This document shows positions 8,612 to 17,246 of a stretch of 46,894 bases of DNA, in pieces. Within the stretch, counting starts at the first letter, position 1. Each line of letters opens with the position of its first letter. The position numbers were made by a program, and so were the translations under genes. The notes under the pieces are model-generated. The model worked only from the letters and a program-made list of their open reading frames with translations. It was not told the origin of the DNA and made no database searches. The stretch comes from Ectothiorhodospira magna. Its GTDB lineage: Bacteria > Pseudomonadota > Gammaproteobacteria > Ectothiorhodospirales > Ectothiorhodospiraceae. The stretch covers positions 1 to 46,894 of the forward strand of contig NZ_FOFO01000025.1 of NCBI RefSeq assembly GCF_900110965.1. Direction: 5' to 3'.

Positions 8612-10792
8612 ATGAAGAAAACCCAAAGCAAGGCCCGTCAGGGCGAGGGCCTGTATATCGTCCTGATCAGCATCCACGGCCTGGTCCGTGGGGATGACCT
8701 GGAACTGGGGCGCGATGCCGACACCGGCGGACAGATCAAGTACGTGGTGGAACTGGCCCGTGCCCTGGGCGCCCACCCCGAAGTGGGGCGCGTGGACCTG
8801 CTCACCCGACGGGTGGTGGACAACCGGGTGTCCAACGACTATGCCCAGCCGGAAGAAGACCTGGGCAACGGGGTGCGCATCGTCCGCCTGGACTGCGGCC
8901 CCCGCCGTTATCTGCGCAAGGAAAAGCTCTGGCCCTATCTGGACTGCTTTGCCGATAACGCCATGAAGCACATCCGGCAGGTAGGCCTGATGCCGGACGT
9001 GGTGCATGGCCACTACGCCGATGCCGGGTATGTGGCGGTACGGGTGGCCAACCTGCTGGGGGTGCCGCTGGTGCAGACGGGGCATTCCCTGGGACGGGTC
9101 AAGCGGGAACGCCTGCTGGAGAAGGGCGCCACGGCGGACGACATCGAACGTCGCTACCATATCAGCCGCCGCATCGAGGCCGAGGAGGAGGTGCTGGGCA
9201 ATGCCTACATGGTCATTGCCAGCACCCGGCAGGAAGTGGAGGAACAATATGCCCTCTACGACCATTACCGCCCGGAACGCATGGTGGTGATCCCGCCGGG
9301 CACGGACCTGAGCCGGTTCCACCCCCCCAAAGTCCGCGCTCCTCGTCCCCCCATCTACCAGACCCTCAAGCGCTTTCTCAAGGATCCGGACAAGCCCATG
9401 GTCATGGCCCTGTCCCGACCCGACGAACGCAAGAACATCCCCACTCTGGTCAAGGCCTATGCCGAACATCCGGCACTGCGCAAGGCCGCCAATCTGGTCA
9501 TCATCGCCGGCAACCGGGACAGCATCCGCCAGATGGACAAGGGACCAAGGGATGTGCTCACCGAGGTGATGATGCTCATTGACGACCATGACCTCTACGG
9601 TACCGTGGCCTTCCCCAAGCATCACGCAGCCGACGATGTGCCTGATCTTTACCGCCTGGTGACCCGCACCCGGGGCGTCTTCGTCAATCCGGCCCTGACC
9701 GAACCCTTTGGCCTGACCCTGATCGAGGCCTGTGCCAGTGGTGCGCCCATTGTGGCCACGGAAGACGGCGGTCCCCGGGACATCATGGCCCACTGCCACA
9801 GTGGTGAACTGGTACACCCCCTGGACGGCCAGGCCATGGCGGAGGCCATTTACGGCATCATCAGTGATCCGGAACGCTGGAAGCGCCTGTCCGACAACGG
9901 CCTCAAGGGGGTACGACGGCACTATGCCTGGGAAGGTCACGCAGAAAATTATGTCAAGCGCATCAAGGGGCTACGCCGGGAGGCCAGCCGCCATCGCCGG
10001 GGTCAGCAGCGGCTGTCCGGCAAACTGTCCCAGGCGGATCGGGCGCTGATTTCCGACATCGACAACACCCTGCTGGGGGATCGGCCCTCCCTGCGGATCA
10101 TGCTGCAACGGCTCAAGGAACGGGGCAGGGGGGTGGCCTTCGGCATTGCCACTGGCCGCCGCCTGGACTCGGCCATCCAGATTCTCAAGGAATGGGGTGT
10201 ACCCACGCCGGATGTGATGATCACCTCCGTGGGCGCCGAGATCCATTACGGCCCGGAGATGACCGAGGATCAGGGCTGGTCCCGGCACATCGACCACCGC
10301 TGGAACCCGGAGGCCCTGCGCCGTCTGTTGCTGGACCTGCCGGGCATCACCCCGCAGCCGGCGGAGGATCAGCGCCGTCACAAGCTCAGTTTCTTCGTCG
10401 ACCCGGCCAAGGCCCCCGGCATGAAGGACATCGAGCGGTTACTGCATCAGGAAGACCTGCACGCCAACATCATCTACTCCCATGACCGTTTTCTGGACCT
10501 GTTGCCGGTACGGGCCTCCAAGGGTTTTGCCGTGCGCTACTTCGCCGACAAATGGGGCATCCCCCTGGACCACACCCTGGTGGCGGGGGATTCGGGCAAT
10601 GACGAGGACATGCTGCGAGGCAGCACCCTGGGGGTGGTGGTGGGCAATCACCAGCCGGAACTGGAGCATCTTTATGGTTTCAAGCGGGTGTATTTTGCTG
10701 ACGCCACCCATGCGGGCGGTATTGCAGAGGCCTTTGATCACTATGACTTCTTCAGTCGATGCGGGGTGCCGGGGGATGATGACGAGGAGTGA
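8612..10792 (+). CDS. sucrose-phosphate synthase with fused HAD sucrose-phosphatase-like domain
   Basis: The N-terminal ~460 residues are a GT4 glycosyltransferase: SIHGLVRGDDLELGRDADTGG, VVHGHYADAGYVA, TGHSLGRVKRERLL, SRPDERKN and the donor-binding TEPFGLTLIEA are the hallmarks of sucrose-phosphate synthase, which joins UDP-glucose and fructose-6-phosphate. Residues ~478-726 are a HAD phosphatase domain like sucrose-6-phosphate phosphatase. Its nucleophile motif DIDNT (residue ~482), the TGRRLDSA motif, and GDSGNDEDML (residue ~659) are intact, so one protein may do both steps. In plant enzymes this domain has lost catalysis. Sucrose is a known compatible solute in halophilic and haloalkaliphilic bacteria. 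The stop is followed by the AT-rich island; no clear terminator is visible between. Confidence 0.93.
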   Translation: MKKTQSKARQGEGLYIVLISIHGLVRGDDLELGRDADTGGQIKYVVELARALGAHPEVGRVDLLTRRVVDNRVSNDYAQPEEDLGNGVRIVRLDCGPRRYLRKEKLWPYLDCFADNAMKHIRQVGLMPDVVHGHYADAGYVAVRVANLLGVPLVQTGHSLGRVKRERLLEKGATADDIERRYHISRRIEAEEEVLGNAYMVIASTRQEVEEQYALYDHYRPERMVVIPPGTDLSRFHPPKVRAPRPPIYQTLKRFLKDPDKPMVMALSRPDERKNIPTLVKAYAEHPALRKAANLVIIAGNRDSIRQMDKGPRDVLTEVMMLIDDHDLYGTVAFPKHHAADDVPDLYRLVTRTRGVFVNPALTEPFGLTLIEACASGAPIVATEDGGPRDIMAHCHSGELVHPLDGQAMAEAIYGIISDPERWKRLSDNGLKGVRRHYAWEGHAENYVKRIKGLRREASRHRRGQQRLSGKLSQADRALISDIDNTLLGDRPSLRIMLQRLKERGRGVAFGIATGRRLDSAIQILKEWGVPTPDVMITSVGAEIHYGPEMTEDQGWSRHIDHRWNPEALRRLLLDLPGITPQPAEDQRRHKLSFFVDPAKAPGMKDIERLLHQEDLHANIIYSHDRFLDLLPVRASKGFAVRYFADKWGIPLDHTLVAGDSGNDEDMLRGSTLGVVVGNHQPELEHLYGFKRVYFADATHAGGIAEAFDHYDFFSRCGVPGDDDEE

Positions 10793-10941
10793 CCCATTAT
10801 TCACATTTGAGTTATTCAGTTTTTAAATTCTATCGAGGAAATGCCTTATTTAATCATGTAATTTATTTTGGTTTTTATTTTAATTTTCTGGGAAGTTTGG
10901 ATGTTTCTTATTAGATAATTAATTAGGGCGGGATTTGAAAA
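10793..10941 (+). promoter_or_regulatory. AT-rich leader of the island, likely promoter region
   Basis: This 149-base gap marks an abrupt change from GC-rich to AT-rich DNA. It is made mostly of A and T, with T-rich runs, and must hold the promoter of the lipoprotein gene. Several weak -10-like boxes occur and none stands out. GGGCGGG at 10926-10932 is the probable ribosome binding site for the ATG at 10942. Confidence 0.35.
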
Positions 10942-11955
10942 ATGAAAAGGAAGATAAAGTTTTTGATGGTTGCTTGTCTTTCGTTAACGCTGGCTGGGTG
11001 CGTTTCTGCTCCAGTACGCACTGGTGGATCAGGCACTTTGGCAACCGGCGCTGCGGCAGGCGCCAGCGGGTCCAATGTTACAGAAGGCTTGGAACGTTGT
11101 GAGCAGCCTTTTGGAACCATTGCCGTTATTGAAGACCGTGGATCAGACTGGTATCAAATACTCACTAATCAATATCGGCTGACTTCAACAGTACCAGTGT
11201 TAAGGCTGCTTATTCAGCAGTCGAACTGCTTTATTGTGGTCGATCGGGGTAGAGGCATGTCGATGATGGAGCAGGAGCGCGCTCTTGCTCGTAGTGGTGA
11301 GCTGCGTGCCGGTAGTAATTTTGGTAGCGGCCAGATGGCTAGCGCGGATTACTCCATTGCTCCGGAAGTACTTTTCAGTGAACGGGGCACAGGAGGTCTT
11401 GGTGCGGCCGCAGGGGTGGTAGGTGGCAGTCTTGTTGGGGCATTGATGGGTTCGCTTAGAACCAATGAAGCAGCCACATTGTTGACTTTGGTTGATAATC
11501 GTAGTGGCGTTCAGGTTGCTGTTGCAGAGGGTAGTGCCAGAAATACAGATATGGGATTTGGTGGTCTTCTTGGTGGTGGCGGTGCTGTGGGTGGAATGGG
11601 TGGATATACCAATACTCCACAGGGTAAGGTGATTTCCGGCGCATTTATGCATTCATATAATCAGCTTGTTGCTTCCTTGCGGAATTATCAGGCACAGACG
11701 ATGGGGGATCGTGGCCTTGGGACTGGTGGACGACTTCAGGTGGATGGTGCTACACAGCCAGCTGGTTATTCCGGTGGGCGGGTGAACTTACGTCAAGCAC
11801 AGCAGATACTCAACAACATGGGATATGATGCTGGCCCAGTGGATGGTGCCATGGGTCCACGTACTGCCAGGGCTCTACGAGAATTTCAGGCGGAACGAGG
11901 TATTCCCGTGACAGGGCGTCTGGATATGACTACTCAGGCTGAATTGATGCGTTGA
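10942..11955 (+). CDS. lipoprotein with CsgG-like domain and C-terminal peptidoglycan-binding domain
   Basis: An N-terminal signal ends in a lipobox (LTLAGC), so the mature 318-residue protein should be lipid-anchored, probably in the outer membrane. Residues ~55-230 look like a CsgG/curli-assembly domain: FGTIAVIEDRG, a LRLLIQQSNCFIVVDR strand-helix-strand, MEQERALARSGELR and a glycine-rich GAAAGVVGGSLVGALMGS stretch. The last ~60 residues form a peptidoglycan-binding domain (LRQAQQILNNMGYDAGPVDG...TARALREFQ). CsgG proteins form outer-membrane secretion pores; whether this one does is inference. It opens the AT-rich island and is separated from the following four-gene operon by a hairpin region, so it may be expressed at a different level. 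Confidence 0.8.
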   Translation: MKRKIKFLMVACLSLTLAGCVSAPVRTGGSGTLATGAAAGASGSNVTEGLERCEQPFGTIAVIEDRGSDWYQILTNQYRLTSTVPVLRLLIQQSNCFIVVDRGRGMSMMEQERALARSGELRAGSNFGSGQMASADYSIAPEVLFSERGTGGLGAAAGVVGGSLVGALMGSLRTNEAATLLTLVDNRSGVQVAVAEGSARNTDMGFGGLLGGGGAVGGMGGYTNTPQGKVISGAFMHSYNQLVASLRNYQAQTMGDRGLGTGGRLQVDGATQPAGYSGGRVNLRQAQQILNNMGYDAGPVDGAMGPRTARALREFQAERGIPVTGRLDMTTQAELMR

Positions 11956-11966
11956 TTGATCCTGTG

Positions 11967-12016
11967 ATCGGAGGCAGGCATGGCTTGCTTTTTAACTATA
12001 TGTGCCTGCCTCCGAT
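11967..12016 (+). promoter_or_regulatory. nested hairpins: possible terminator/antiterminator pair
   Basis: Two structures compete for the same bases. A short stem (AGGCAGGC at 11972-11979, loop ATG, GCTTGCTT at 11983-11990, with two G-T pairs) runs into a T run at 11989-11993 and looks like an intrinsic terminator. A longer perfect 14-bp stem pairs 11967-11980 with 12003-12016 and would break the short one. The site lies between the lipoprotein gene and the four-gene operon, where it could set read-through. Confidence 0.5.
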
Positions 12017-12085
12017 GACTCCCTTTCAATATATGAAAAAACCAATCCCCCATTATTTGGTTGTAGCTTTTATGGGAGCAGCATC

Positions 12086-12517
12086 ATGTTTTTTTGCCTG
12101 AAAAATATCCCATACTCCTTTTTTCCCTCCATTTTTTTTATTTTCTTTACTTCTTCTCAAGCATTTGCTCTGGAGCAATTTGCTGCTTATTTGCTATGCC
12201 AGAATGAATCTGGGCACACGGATTGCCAAGAAATTCTTGACCGTGTAAATGATGTCTCTCCTGTTGTTGTGGATGGCAGGGTTTTGCCAAATGATGCTGC
12301 TCGAAATAGAAATGCAGAACAAAGGGTTCTCATGCGTCAGGGTAACTATTTGACGGAAGGTGGTGTGGTTGCCGAGCTGGAGTCAATGGAATCCAAGCCG
12401 TTTTTGCCGAGTCGTGGTCTTCTCGTTTCTGATGATTCAATACCTTCAGACTTTTACTTGGAGCAGCACGGCCCTGTAATTATTACTATTCCTGAAAGAT
12501 CTTTTCAGAGTAAATGA
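12086..12517 (+). CDS. small exported protein of unknown function
   Basis: I do not recognise this 143-residue protein. It begins with a very hydrophobic stretch rich in F, I and S (residues ~1-30) ending near SQAFA, which fits a signal peptide cleaved before LEQF. The mature part has two cysteines spaced seven residues apart (LLCQNESGHTDC) and polar, acidic sequence with no transmembrane segment, so it is probably periplasmic. The ATG at 12086 follows GGGAG at 12074-12078; an earlier in-frame GTG at 12002 lies inside the hairpin and is unlikely. Its stop overlaps the next gene's start (ATGA at 12514-12517), so the two are translationally coupled. Codon use is AT-rich like the rest of the island. 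Confidence 0.65.
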   Translation: MFFCLKNIPYSFFPSIFFIFFTSSQAFALEQFAAYLLCQNESGHTDCQEILDRVNDVSPVVVDGRVLPNDAARNRNAEQRVLMRQGNYLTEGGVVAELESMESKPFLPSRGLLVSDDSIPSDFYLEQHGPVIITIPERSFQSK

Positions 12518-15417
12518 AGATGAAAACAAAAGAAAAAACTGATCGAAGGGTTTTCTTTTGGCTGGTTTTTCTTTTTTCTGTCAACTTGATATATCTTCTT
12601 TATGAGCTTTCTTTTAACAGTAGGCTGGTGGATGTGGCTGTTACCAGTATTACTGATGCTCAGGTAAGAGCGCTTGAGCTTGAGGGCAGAATTCTTTCAG
12701 GTATAGGTCTCAGTCTTCTTTTGTTGCGTTTTATTAAAATAAATCATATTTCTGCTCTGCGTTTTCTAAAAATATCAATAATGCTGATTGCCATTGGGTT
12801 TTCTTCCATGTATTTCGGTCAGCGTATTTTGGTTGATTTCCTGGTAGATAGAACCACTGCAGAACAGCGCATGGACGCACAGCTTCTTGTTTTTATGAAG
12901 CAAGGGCTTGCCACAAACTCACTTCAGCTTGAAGGGATTGAATTCGATGACTCTGATCTGGATTCCGCGCATACTCGAAGCTTTATTTCAATCGTGGGTC
13001 TGATGACTTTCTTTTCACCGGATTTCATTGTTGATCTTAGGGATAATGCAGAAAGCATACTGAATCAAGTGGCTATTAATGAATCGATTAAGGCAACCCC
13101 TTCATCCTATGAAGATTATTTAAAACTACGGGATAGTATTGTTTATTTATGGAATGAATATGAAAAAATTTCAGATGAATACTGGGCTGCAAAATCATAT
13201 TTTTACCAAGAAGCAGGAGAAAGATGGAATATACTGCAGTCAAATCTTTTGAATCAATGGGAACAATTGTCAGAAAACCTTGATGAACATGAATTTACTC
13301 GGAAGGTACTTGCATTACAAAGAAATCTTGATACTTACTTCAAGGCCAGGGAAAGCTGTGAAGACTCAAGATTCAGAAATGAATGTATCATTAAGGTAGA
13401 AGATATTTACAGGGCTGAGATTGTGAAATCTATTGGGCGCTATGTTGCTCCCAGGGACTGGTGTCACGAACCCGAGACCGTTACTAAAACAGTGCAGCGT
13501 GGCTCCAGGTTTGTAACCGAAAGAAGAGAGGTTCAGCAATGTCACGATCTGTCCTATGATCATCTTTCCTCAAAACTTTCATTTTTTGTCAGGGCACCTA
13601 TTTCATACGATTTATTTATTAGGGATCCTGTGCTTTCATCTCAGATCCGCTCTGATCTATTGGCGGAGGGAGTTGTGTTAAAAGATTCATGGATTGCTGA
13701 TGATAGGGATGGGTTCATGACTGCCGCTGTTGAAGCCAGAGCAAATCTCGCGAGAGAACGTCTTGAAAATGAAATGCTACAGAGGCTAGGCGTCATCTTG
13801 CCTCTTGATATGAGTGCGGAAGAATTTTTAAGATCTGATTTTGTTCAGGCTCGTTTGCATAAAGCATTGCAGCCGATGGATCCTTTGATGATCCTGAGAC
13901 TGGACTATACTCCTCTGGAATTTCACCAGATGGTGCTTAAGCCACGCTTTATTCATATGGCTGAAAATGAATATCAAAAGCTTCATCAGGATATCCAAGA
14001 GATGGCCAATGGGGGTTGGCGCGAGGAAGAGGGGAAAAGTTATGTCAGAGCCCTTATTGTTCCTCCAATCGCCATGGGCTTTTCATTATTTTTTGCTCTT
14101 GTAAATAGCATTGGATTGATTGCCAGTATTCCGGCCTTGTTTGGTTGGAAGAGACCGATTCTTGTATGGTCAATGAAGCTGGGTGGTATCATTGGGGTTA
14201 TTGCCATTCCAATGATAAATAGTTCTTCTGTGGTTGAAACTGAAACATATAAATACTTTGAATCACAGGTCAGCGATACACTTGGCCCAGTGGCTGGTTT
14301 TTTTGCGACATGGGTAGTTAATACCGAACCTTCGGTTTATGCTGTCGGTCGATTTGCACAGCATGTGGCCCCTCCATTGATTTCATCTGGTGATCATAAA
14401 AAAGAAAATATTTATGATGATTCTGATGTCTCATTGGCAGATGATCTATTAATTAATGAGCAACGTTTGGAAAACGATCATTATCCTTTTAATTTAAAAT
14501 CATCAATTGATGCTGGCGAAAGTATTGATGATGTTTTTGATTCAGTGGGATTGAATGTCAATGACCATATGAGAGATATGGTTCATGCGTTGCATCTTTC
14601 CGGTCTTACACCACTGATGCCTCAGGTTATGACCGCTGTCAATAATAAAAATGATGCCATTATGATCGATGTGCAACAGCTTCGGGACGGTGCTTGGGTA
14701 GTACATCGTTCTCCATTAATTACGGGAACTGGAACCTGTCTGACCAATCATCAAAGAATAGTCGATATTGGCCTTTTGGATAGTGTGCAATGGAGGGCAG
14801 CCAGACATGGATCCTGTGGTAGTGACATGATTGCTATAAATCCTGTCAGCATCCCATTTTTAACTGACTTTTCTCGTCAAGTTTCTGCCCGTTTCCCGGA
14901 TATATCCATTTGGGTTCACTTTCAGCCCACTCTTCATGGGGAAGTGTTTTGTCATCATCTTCGTCGAGGTGCGGCTGAGTTGTCCGCAATGCTGGGACAG
15001 GAAAAGTTTTCTGCGGTAGTCAGTAGTTCCGAGACGTTGGCCTGCTTTTTAGATATGCCAAGAGATTATGCAGTAATATATATGGGGCCGGAATATGGTG
15101 ATCCTGGCATTGTGGCACAGTCAACACCTCATCATATTTCTCGCCAGGAAATTATTAGTCTTCGTGGTCGTGCTCGTGGCGATGGTTATAGGCCATATGC
15201 ATTTTCCATTTCACCCCAAACGTTGGATATGCCTTTTTCAAGCTTGAAAGAAAATGATGCCATAGTGATTCATCACAGGCATGAAAGTCATGTGATGCAT
15301 GAGTTTTTAAGAGATTTTCCAGGTCGCACTGGTGTTTTCTTTTCTCCGGGATCAAGAAGTGAAGACGTTTTAATTGAGAATTATAAAATACTGATTTCAA
15401 GGAATGGGGTTTTATGA
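12514..15417 (+). CDS. large membrane protein, unknown function, possible degenerate GDPD-like C-terminus
   Basis: I cannot assign this 967-residue protein to a family. Three hydrophobic segments lie near the N-terminus (about 13-32, 59-75, 83-102). A long soluble, partly helical region follows (about 110-505), with cysteines at 282, 291, 317 and 343. Then come a hydrophobic hairpin (about 512-545) and another segment (548-567). The last ~260 residues are soluble. There DAIMIDVQQLRDGAWVVHRS (714-733) resembles the strand-helix-strand of glycerophosphodiester phosphodiesterases, where the family has ExD and HD; here the first acid and the HD aspartate are replaced, so activity would be doubtful. 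That likeness is inference. Both neighbours overlap this gene by 4 bases. Confidence 0.75.
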   Translation: MKMKTKEKTDRRVFFWLVFLFSVNLIYLLYELSFNSRLVDVAVTSITDAQVRALELEGRILSGIGLSLLLLRFIKINHISALRFLKISIMLIAIGFSSMYFGQRILVDFLVDRTTAEQRMDAQLLVFMKQGLATNSLQLEGIEFDDSDLDSAHTRSFISIVGLMTFFSPDFIVDLRDNAESILNQVAINESIKATPSSYEDYLKLRDSIVYLWNEYEKISDEYWAAKSYFYQEAGERWNILQSNLLNQWEQLSENLDEHEFTRKVLALQRNLDTYFKARESCEDSRFRNECIIKVEDIYRAEIVKSIGRYVAPRDWCHEPETVTKTVQRGSRFVTERREVQQCHDLSYDHLSSKLSFFVRAPISYDLFIRDPVLSSQIRSDLLAEGVVLKDSWIADDRDGFMTAAVEARANLARERLENEMLQRLGVILPLDMSAEEFLRSDFVQARLHKALQPMDPLMILRLDYTPLEFHQMVLKPRFIHMAENEYQKLHQDIQEMANGGWREEEGKSYVRALIVPPIAMGFSLFFALVNSIGLIASIPALFGWKRPILVWSMKLGGIIGVIAIPMINSSSVVETETYKYFESQVSDTLGPVAGFFATWVVNTEPSVYAVGRFAQHVAPPLISSGDHKKENIYDDSDVSLADDLLINEQRLENDHYPFNLKSSIDAGESIDDVFDSVGLNVNDHMRDMVHALHLSGLTPLMPQVMTAVNNKNDAIMIDVQQLRDGAWVVHRSPLITGTGTCLTNHQRIVDIGLLDSVQWRAARHGSCGSDMIAINPVSIPFLTDFSRQVSARFPDISIWVHFQPTLHGEVFCHHLRRGAAELSAMLGQEKFSAVVSSSETLACFLDMPRDYAVIYMGPEYGDPGIVAQSTPHHISRQEIISLRGRARGDGYRPYAFSISPQTLDMPFSSLKENDAIVIHHRHESHVMHEFLRDFPGRTGVFFSPGSRSEDVLIENYKILISRNGVL

Positions 15418-16352
15418 AAATTTTCAGGATAGCGGTTTTTTTCCAAATTTTATTATTTATATTTTTTGCGATCCCATTGAAAGCAGAAATTGTACAGACG
15501 CCATTTTTTGGTAGTTCTTTAACGGATGCTCAGCTGGATGCGTGGAATTACTATATCAGTGAGGAGAGTGCCCGTCATGGCTGTAGCTATGGTGATGACC
15601 CTCGACTTGTTGAAAATCCACGAGGTGTCTTGACTGATTTGGCTGAAGGAAAGCCCATTGAACCATTACAGGTCACCTTGCGTACTTTTTTATTTTCAGG
15701 TGAGTCTATTCAGGCGCTACTGAAAAGAAACATGTACATTGCCAGTATGGAGTGTAACCCTGTATATCACTTTGAAGGAGATTTTATTGGACATCCAGTG
15801 CTTCCCTTTGAAGAGTATATTGATATTCTTTTCCGAAAGCTGGATGAAACGCCAAGAATTTCTGAACATATTGATTTTATTCGTTCTACAAAGGTTGCCA
15901 GTATAGATGCCAGATGGTTCTGGACTTTCTTTGTGCTGGATCAGGATCACCATAGATTATTGGGGCGAGACTATGATCTGGTACGTGCACTTGCCATGGC
16001 TTTGCCGGGTCCAGAGCGGCAGATTACACCGGAAAATAGTTATTGGCATATATATGATGTCGTGTTCAAGGCTGATATGAACGATAATATGTATGTCCCG
16101 AACACAAATCAGTGTAGAGGTGAATCTGCCGAGCCTGGTCAAGATATTATCGTAGACAAAAATATAAAATGGTCATCCATTGCTGCTTTATATAATGCGG
16201 AAGGTATACGTTACAGCGGTGCTTGGCGCCCCTCGGTAAGACGAGAAAGTGAAGGGTTCACCCTGGCTGAGGGGAAATTGATTGATACGCCTGTTAATCC
16301 CTATTTTAATATTGAAAGGAATGTAAGAATCTTTCCCAAGGAGTGTCGCTGA
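15414..16352 (+). CDS. exported protein of unknown function, paralogue of the next gene
   Basis: A 312-residue protein with a clear signal peptide (hydrophobic to about residue 23, likely cleavage after LKA) and no further membrane segment, so probably periplasmic. I do not recognise a domain. Residues ~75-135 share a pattern with the next gene's product: xPLxxTxxTxL, a central CxPVxxF, then PF/FP-xx-Y and a DxL/DAVLRxD-like helix. Five cysteines are visible, several of which could form disulfides. The start codon lies in the previous gene's stop (ATGA) and the stop is inside the next gene's TGATG start, so the whole set is made together. Nothing shows its role beyond co-export with its neighbours. 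Confidence 0.7.
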   Translation: MKIFRIAVFFQILLFIFFAIPLKAEIVQTPFFGSSLTDAQLDAWNYYISEESARHGCSYGDDPRLVENPRGVLTDLAEGKPIEPLQVTLRTFLFSGESIQALLKRNMYIASMECNPVYHFEGDFIGHPVLPFEEYIDILFRKLDETPRISEHIDFIRSTKVASIDARWFWTFFVLDQDHHRLLGRDYDLVRALAMALPGPERQITPENSYWHIYDVVFKADMNDNMYVPNTNQCRGESAEPGQDIIVDKNIKWSSIAALYNAEGIRYSGAWRPSVRRESEGFTLAEGKLIDTPVNPYFNIERNVRIFPKECR

Positions 16353-17233
16353 TGCTGTTTAGAAATTTTGCAATATTTTTATTTTTTTGTGCCGCATCTT
16401 TGTATGTTTCTCAATCTCATGCCAGCTGCATGGATGATGAGCGGCTGTATGCAATAGGTGATTTTTTGAAATCACTGGATAGCGGAGGTGTTGTCCAGCC
16501 TCTTCGCCTGACTCCTGAGACCTATCTAAATCTTACGCCTGGTGTACGGCAGCGCATTGGCGATCATCTTGTCATTCTCGATGAATCCTGCCGACCGGTA
16601 CAGGTTTTCGCTGGAGAGCCGCCTGTACGTATCATGATGTCTTTCCCTGTCATTTACGGCGCTTTTGTGGACGCAGTGCTCCGAGGTGATACAGTGACTC
16701 AGAATATTGTTCTGAGGAGCTTCAAGGCCGCGCCGGTGACGCCCGCCGAGTTCATGTCCTTACTTACCGTAATCACTGAAAACGATTTATTGACAAATCA
16801 GTTGTCTCGGGCTGCGGGAATTCCACCTCATGATACAAAGTTTTCTGGTGATTCGCGTGGTGATGGCTGCAATTCTTCAAAAATGTATCTGATGTTTGCT
16901 GATCTTTTTGTTCGTTTTGGCGGTCAGGTTGATGGGCGAAATGGTCCTGCTTGGGTAATTGGTGGATATCGGCATGCCTTACTTAGTTTGGATGATGATG
17001 TGGTAATTTATCCATATAGATTTTTCAATGGATGTCTCCAGCATAGACAGGCATCTCTTTCTGCTGCTAAAGCAGCAGGCGCAACGGTTTTTAATTTGGG
17101 CGGGCATGGTGTTAATCTTGCCTCAGATGCTTATGTTTCTAATAAAAGAGTTAGAGAACTCTGGTTCGACCGATACAACCGCTGGGTAAAAGCAGATTCT
17201 CCCGAAGAAATTCCCGCCACCCTGTTCGATTGA
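16352..17233 (+). CDS. exported protein of unknown function, last gene of the island operon
   Basis: A 293-residue protein with a signal peptide (hydrophobic to about residue 18, cleavage near SHA before SCMDD). The mature part looks soluble. VVQPLRLTPETYLNL...CRPVQVFAG...FPVIYGAFVDAVLRGD matches, position by position, a stretch of the preceding gene's product, so the two are divergent paralogues. Its cysteines include CMDD, CRPV, GDGCNSS and NGCLQ. I chose ATG 16352 because AAGGAG at 16338-16343 is 8 bases upstream; an in-frame GTG at 16343 overlaps that site. The gene ends 13 bases before the GC-rich GTPase gene, where composition returns to that of the rest of the chromosome, marking the island's right edge. 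Confidence 0.7.
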   Translation: MLFRNFAIFLFFCAASLYVSQSHASCMDDERLYAIGDFLKSLDSGGVVQPLRLTPETYLNLTPGVRQRIGDHLVILDESCRPVQVFAGEPPVRIMMSFPVIYGAFVDAVLRGDTVTQNIVLRSFKAAPVTPAEFMSLLTVITENDLLTNQLSRAAGIPPHDTKFSGDSRGDGCNSSKMYLMFADLFVRFGGQVDGRNGPAWVIGGYRHALLSLDDDVVIYPYRFFNGCLQHRQASLSAAKAAGATVFNLGGHGVNLASDAYVSNKRVRELWFDRYNRWVKADSPEEIPATLFD

Positions 17234-17246
17234 TTTTTGTTTCCCC

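Noticed and set aside
11200-11652. Minus-strand 150-codon frame inside the lipoprotein gene
   Set aside because: T/H/S-rich antisense frame without start signals; the plus-strand gene has a lipobox and two recognisable domains.
12002-12085. Upstream start for the small exported protein at 12002
   Set aside because: The first codons would overlap the long hairpin and would put 28 polar residues before the signal peptide; ATG 12086 has a good ribosome binding site.
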